Of a stretch of 64,000 nt of DNA, positions 60,373 to 64,000 are shown piece after piece. The notes beneath the pieces are model-generated. The model worked only from the letters and a program-made list of their open reading frames with translations. It was not told the origin of the DNA and ran no database searches. Each line of letters begins with the position of its first letter. Within the stretch, counting starts at the first letter, position 1. The stretch comes from Icerya purchasi (lineage: Eukaryota; Arthropoda; Insecta; Hemiptera; Monophlebidae). The translations under genes were made by a program, and so were the position numbers. The DNA is taken from positions 157,393,774 to 157,457,773 of the forward strand of contig CM077115.1 in assembly GCA_039619475.1 (NCBI GenBank), given 5' to 3'.

Positions 60373-60620
60373 ATGAGTTGCAGACGAAATGAGGTAAAGT
60401 GTTGTATCTGTAATAAATTTTTAAGAAAGACAAAAAGTACTTTTAAGTTCATCTTGTCGGATGAGGATGGTGCCGCTTTTTCTCTATCGCAGTAGCCATG
60501 ATTTATGGCCGTTACCGGCCCAAAATGGTAAGATCGGCTGAAATTCTTAACCGGCTATTCAACACCGGTGAGAATGAGGTGGTGATCGAAGATGACAGCG
60601 ACGAGGATTGCTGTTTTTGA
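60373..60620 (+). pseudogene. Small cysteine-containing frame of unknown family, broken by one frameshift
   Basis: ATG 60373 follows TTTTATTTTCAG, a good splice acceptor. The frame MSCRRNEVKCCICNKFLRK...FSLSQ ends at TAG 60493-60495. A shift of one base continues AMIYGRYRPKMVRSAEILNR and ends NEVVIEDDSDEDCCF at TGA 60618. The CCIC start, the Tyr/Arg centre and the acidic tail look protein-like. Not recognised; probably the 3' exon of an element-encoded gene, given its position inside the inverted pair. Confidence 0.45.
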
Positions 60621-60720
60621 CTCTATTTTTACACACACCGGGTATTGATATAAATAAATTCCTTCCCATATATTAGACTTTTTGCATTCTTACTTGAGAG
60701 TTTGCTCAAATATAATGTAC

Positions 60721-61430
60721 TAGTGTCCGACCGAATATGAGTTTTGGCCCAAAATATGAGTTTCGGTTCAAGTTATTAGCCGAACCTTCAGCTTTAACCG
60801 AAACTTTGCATGTAATGCTTCATTTTACTCTATTGTGTGCTTTTTAAGGATGAAACACCATTTCATATATTTGAATAGTATTAGACAATGACCACTTTAA
60901 TTAGGGCACATATATATTTAAACAGAATAGTTTCCCCCAGGGACATAGACAAACGATGTAAGCTGTTCAGTTTGGCATATCTTTTATACTTTAGCATTTG
61001 TTTAAATTTCAAAAATTCCTTTCAACTAAAAAATTAAAAACGTTTCCGGTAAAACAGTGAGCAAAGAAGGATTATGACCTTCTTAGAATATTCGCTTTTT
61101 GATGTTTATGTTATTTTTTATAAAAACTGATTTGCCTTTATAACAATAACAGGAGCAATAAATATAAATGGCCATTGTTTTTGAATTATAATACTATACT
61201 GTTTAATTATGATCATTAATTGGGTCAATTTTTAATTTTTTTTTTAAAAAAAAATGATCAAGTATATAATAAGCGTATTTGAATTTTATTTTAAAAAACC
61301 TTAAAGTTTAAATTGTAGTTAAAACAATTATAAAAAAAAAGTTTCGGTTTCGGTTTTAGCCGAAACTAAAAAAATAAAATTTGATGTTGGTTTTGGTTTC
61401 GGCTGAAAATTTTGTTTCGGTCGCACACCA
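60721..61430. mobile_element. Non-autonomous hAT-like element, 710 bp
   Basis: TAGTGTCCGACCGAA at the left and, in reverse complement, TGGTGTGCGACCGAA at the right match at 13 of 15. Subterminal GTTTCGG/CCGAAAC words are abundant at both ends. The interior is AT-rich without transposase. Confidence 0.65.
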
Positions 61431-61741
61431 TAATAGTGTACATTTGTATTACCTCGTTTTGACTCAATTTTAGGAGTTTGGGGTGCTACGACGGTCCATA
61501 AGAGAGCTTAGGGTAGTCGGCGCTTCTTGTCTATGGTCTTGTAGTGAAATAAGCAGCATATAGGTGAAATATAAATATTGTATAATATGATAAACAGCTT
61601 TATTTTCGATAAAATTTTCACTTATCCTACGTTTTTGCTAATTTCGACCATGATCCACCAAAATTTTTTTTGACCAAAATATATGTTATTTAAAGGTCTA
61701 AAATATACCTAAAAATGCCAGTTTCATTTTTGTGACCATGC

Positions 61742-62038
61742 ATTTTCATTGGTAAAAAAACATATACAATGTTAGAAAGCGTCACTCGGATCCGGTCAAA
61801 TATGATGGGAGGTGGTTGTTAATTTGTTCTAAGATGCCCCTCCCATATGTCTACAACATATTGAAAAATTTTAAAAACTTGTCAACTTGCGTTCGAGAAA
61901 AAATAATTAACTGCATTTCAGCAAAAAGTGAGAGTTTCTCAAAAACCAGGCGAGTGAAGGATCTGAAACTTCTGTCACGGATGTTTCTTGTTGGTACCCA
62001 CTTACCACTTAAATATTAACTCGATCAAATTTACCATT
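61742..62038 (+). repeat. Right copy of the 300-bp inverted pair
   Basis: Opposite orientation to 59295-59606. The frame from 61816 reads YNILKNFKNLSTC...NCISAKSESFSKTRRVKDLK. The 2.1 kb between the copies holds a foldback, a small frame and a hAT-type element. The pair may be the long terminal inverted repeats of one 2.74-kb element or two separate insertions. Confidence 0.8.
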
Positions 62039-64000
62039 CTAATCCAGGCCCTTCTTCACATTAATAACATGTACAATCATGAAGTGTATTAATTTTTTTT
62101 CTATATTGTCTGAAACTATTCGAAACTATATGTTCACCATGATTATGGCTCAGTGTTTCCGGAACATTTCGGTGTATTAATTTTTTCATATATATTAATT
62201 GTTTTCTATTCAAATCAGTGAATTGCTTATGTTATTTTAAGTGAAATGCTTTGACATTGTATAAAATGTTTGAATTTCGCGTCCTTCCGCAGTTCTGCTA
62301 ACACATATATATTTTGATGAGTGATTAAAGAATTGTTTAAATGATAATTAAACTGAATTGGGAAGATATAGTTAACTTGATGATTTAAGGTACCGAGATT
62401 GCTTAATTCAATACTGTTATTAATAAGTTACGTATGTAAAAATAGTGTTGACGTAAACGTTGCTTTTTATAGTCGAGGTTGGAGGCGTTTGTCAAACTGA
62501 TCTGTTCGCTGTTAATTCTTTCGATGATTTAATAATCACTTTCGCGTCGTTGCGCTAGTTTAACTCACTTGGAAACTGGTTGCAGACGCACGAGCACCGT
62601 TTGGTTTAGTAAAAAAAATTATTACTTCTTGCGAGCTAAACTGTATACTGTTTTAAAAATGATTGATCAAAAGTTTTCATTAATTTCACTGTTTTCATCA
62701 AAAATTTTCGTATCGGATAGCCAGAAAAGTTACATCAAAAATGTCCTCTGGAGTAAACGGTTTCCAGTCTTGTTTCTAATGTCCGAAATTGAGTTATCGA
62801 TTTAAAAATTTATTTATGGGAACGGGTTTTTATTTTGAAAAAGTCTTAAACTTTGATCATTCTGCGGTGACATTCTCTGGCGTTTATGTGCAACCGATGA
62901 CATCGTCTCTGCGATACCAATTTTAATATTGTCATTATTAGAGACTATTTCACGCTTGGCTTTCTTATCTTTCATAGCTTCGGCGCATAATGTTCTGCAA
63001 TATTCCGTTGTTTTCTTTTTTAAATATCTATATTCGGAATAATCTCGTACGAGGAGTTAAGATTGCATCTTCCTTCTCATCTTAAATTGAAAGAAATTTA
63101 TCATTGTTCAATATTCCGCCACCTCCGCCTCGCTAGAGAGTGCAATGAACAAGGTGTAACCATTTCGCGCTTCTATCTATTATACACCGGAATCGAATGA
63201 CTTTTTTATGAAGCCACAGTAATATCCTTTCTAATGAGTTGTAGTAATAAGAAACGAACTGATTTAGGAGCACTTTCGCCAAAGTTCTCGTGGACTTTTT
63301 TGGTAACTCCTTATTTTCACAATACCGTAAATTATAATTCAAGTAAATACTCGTTTTTAAAATGAAGTTTTTGGCTTGGCATTATTGTCCGCTTTGTTAA
63401 TTTTCTATTTTACTTTTCTTTTAATTATGATACATTTTGTTTAGTTTTTTTTTTTTTTTTATGGTGACTTAAAAAAGACAAGTCCACCTGAAAATTGTAT
63501 AAATGTTATAAATGAATACTTTTACGATTATTATTTGTAAAAAATGAAATGGTCTATCGTTATAAGTTCTAGATATTTTTCGTTTTCTCGTTGTTAGTTT
63601 GTAAAATTTAGTCTCCAATTTATCTTTAATGGTTTATATTTGTCTTTGCGGTTTACGTTCGGATGAATTGTTATTGGTTTTTATAATACTTTTATTAACT
63701 TTATTAATTCTGTAAAATAATTTTTTAGATTTTTTACTTCGGTCGTAGTGAAAATAACCGTACTATTATAGTCTCGTAAGTTTTATTACGTTTAGTATAA
63801 AATAAACATCTTTTTTTTTTTTTTTTTTTCTTCGAATTTGGAAAAATGTTTTTCTTTAATAAGGTAGGTTATGCAATTTAAGGAAATGTGTATTTATTTA
63901 TTTTCTTTAATATATACCTTTAATTAGCTTGCTTCAGTGTATTGTATTTCCATTATATCGTAATTAGTTACTTTTATCCAGGAAATTGATTTATTTTAAA
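62039..64000. other. Right end of the window, no exon recognised
   Basis: Presumably further ANKFY1 intron. The frames at 62569-62805 and 63133-63342 have no family resemblance. Poly-T runs at 63448-63461 and 63811-63829. Confidence 0.4.

Noticed and set aside
1..64000. CRISPR array or bacterial operon
   Set aside because: No regularly spaced short repeats; split genes and animal-type elements show nuclear eukaryotic DNA.

Overview
The window looks like nuclear DNA from an arthropod, most likely an insect. It is AT-rich, with split genes, GT-AG introns and a dense load of transposable elements (TEs). Three conserved genes lie head to tail on the + strand: the 3' part of PPWD1 (155-9371), a complete RpL3 (26495-40683) and the 5' part of ANKFY1 (49112-55594, running off the right end). 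Species and order cannot be settled from the sequence; the DD41D mariner and Penelope element agree with an insect.

PPWD1 supplies the tail of its WD40 region, the linker and a complete cyclophilin domain. From 9.4 to 26.5 kb there is no host gene. That stretch holds tandem satellite units, a 453-bp palindrome, a Penelope-like retroelement with an open 800-codon RT/GIY-YIG frame and three hammerhead-like ribozyme cores, and a gag-like LTR-element relic.

RpL3 has eight coding exons (408 aa) and acts as a small-RNA host. Intron 5 carries a box C/D snoRNA whose two guides match neighbouring stretches of 18S rRNA. Intron 6 carries three copies of a U17/snR30 (SNORA73)-like H/ACA RNA. Intron 7 carries a second C/D snoRNA. 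Intron 5 also contains a complete DD41D Tc1/mariner element with two premature TGA codons, and intron 4 a long near-perfect hairpin. Ribosomal protein synthesis, 18S processing and 18S methylation are therefore plausibly linked through one transcript.

From 40.7 to 49.1 kb lie an inverted-orientation copy of the same satellite, a foldback element, a decayed Ty3/gypsy pol and a decayed Jockey-type RT. ANKFY1 follows with its coiled coil and BTB domain. After its sixth coding exon there are 8.4 kb without a recognisable next exon, filled by nested elements: a hAT-like element with a foldback inside it, and a pair of 300-bp inverted copies enclosing a 501-bp foldback, a small cysteine-bearing reading frame and a 710-bp terminal-inverted-repeat element.
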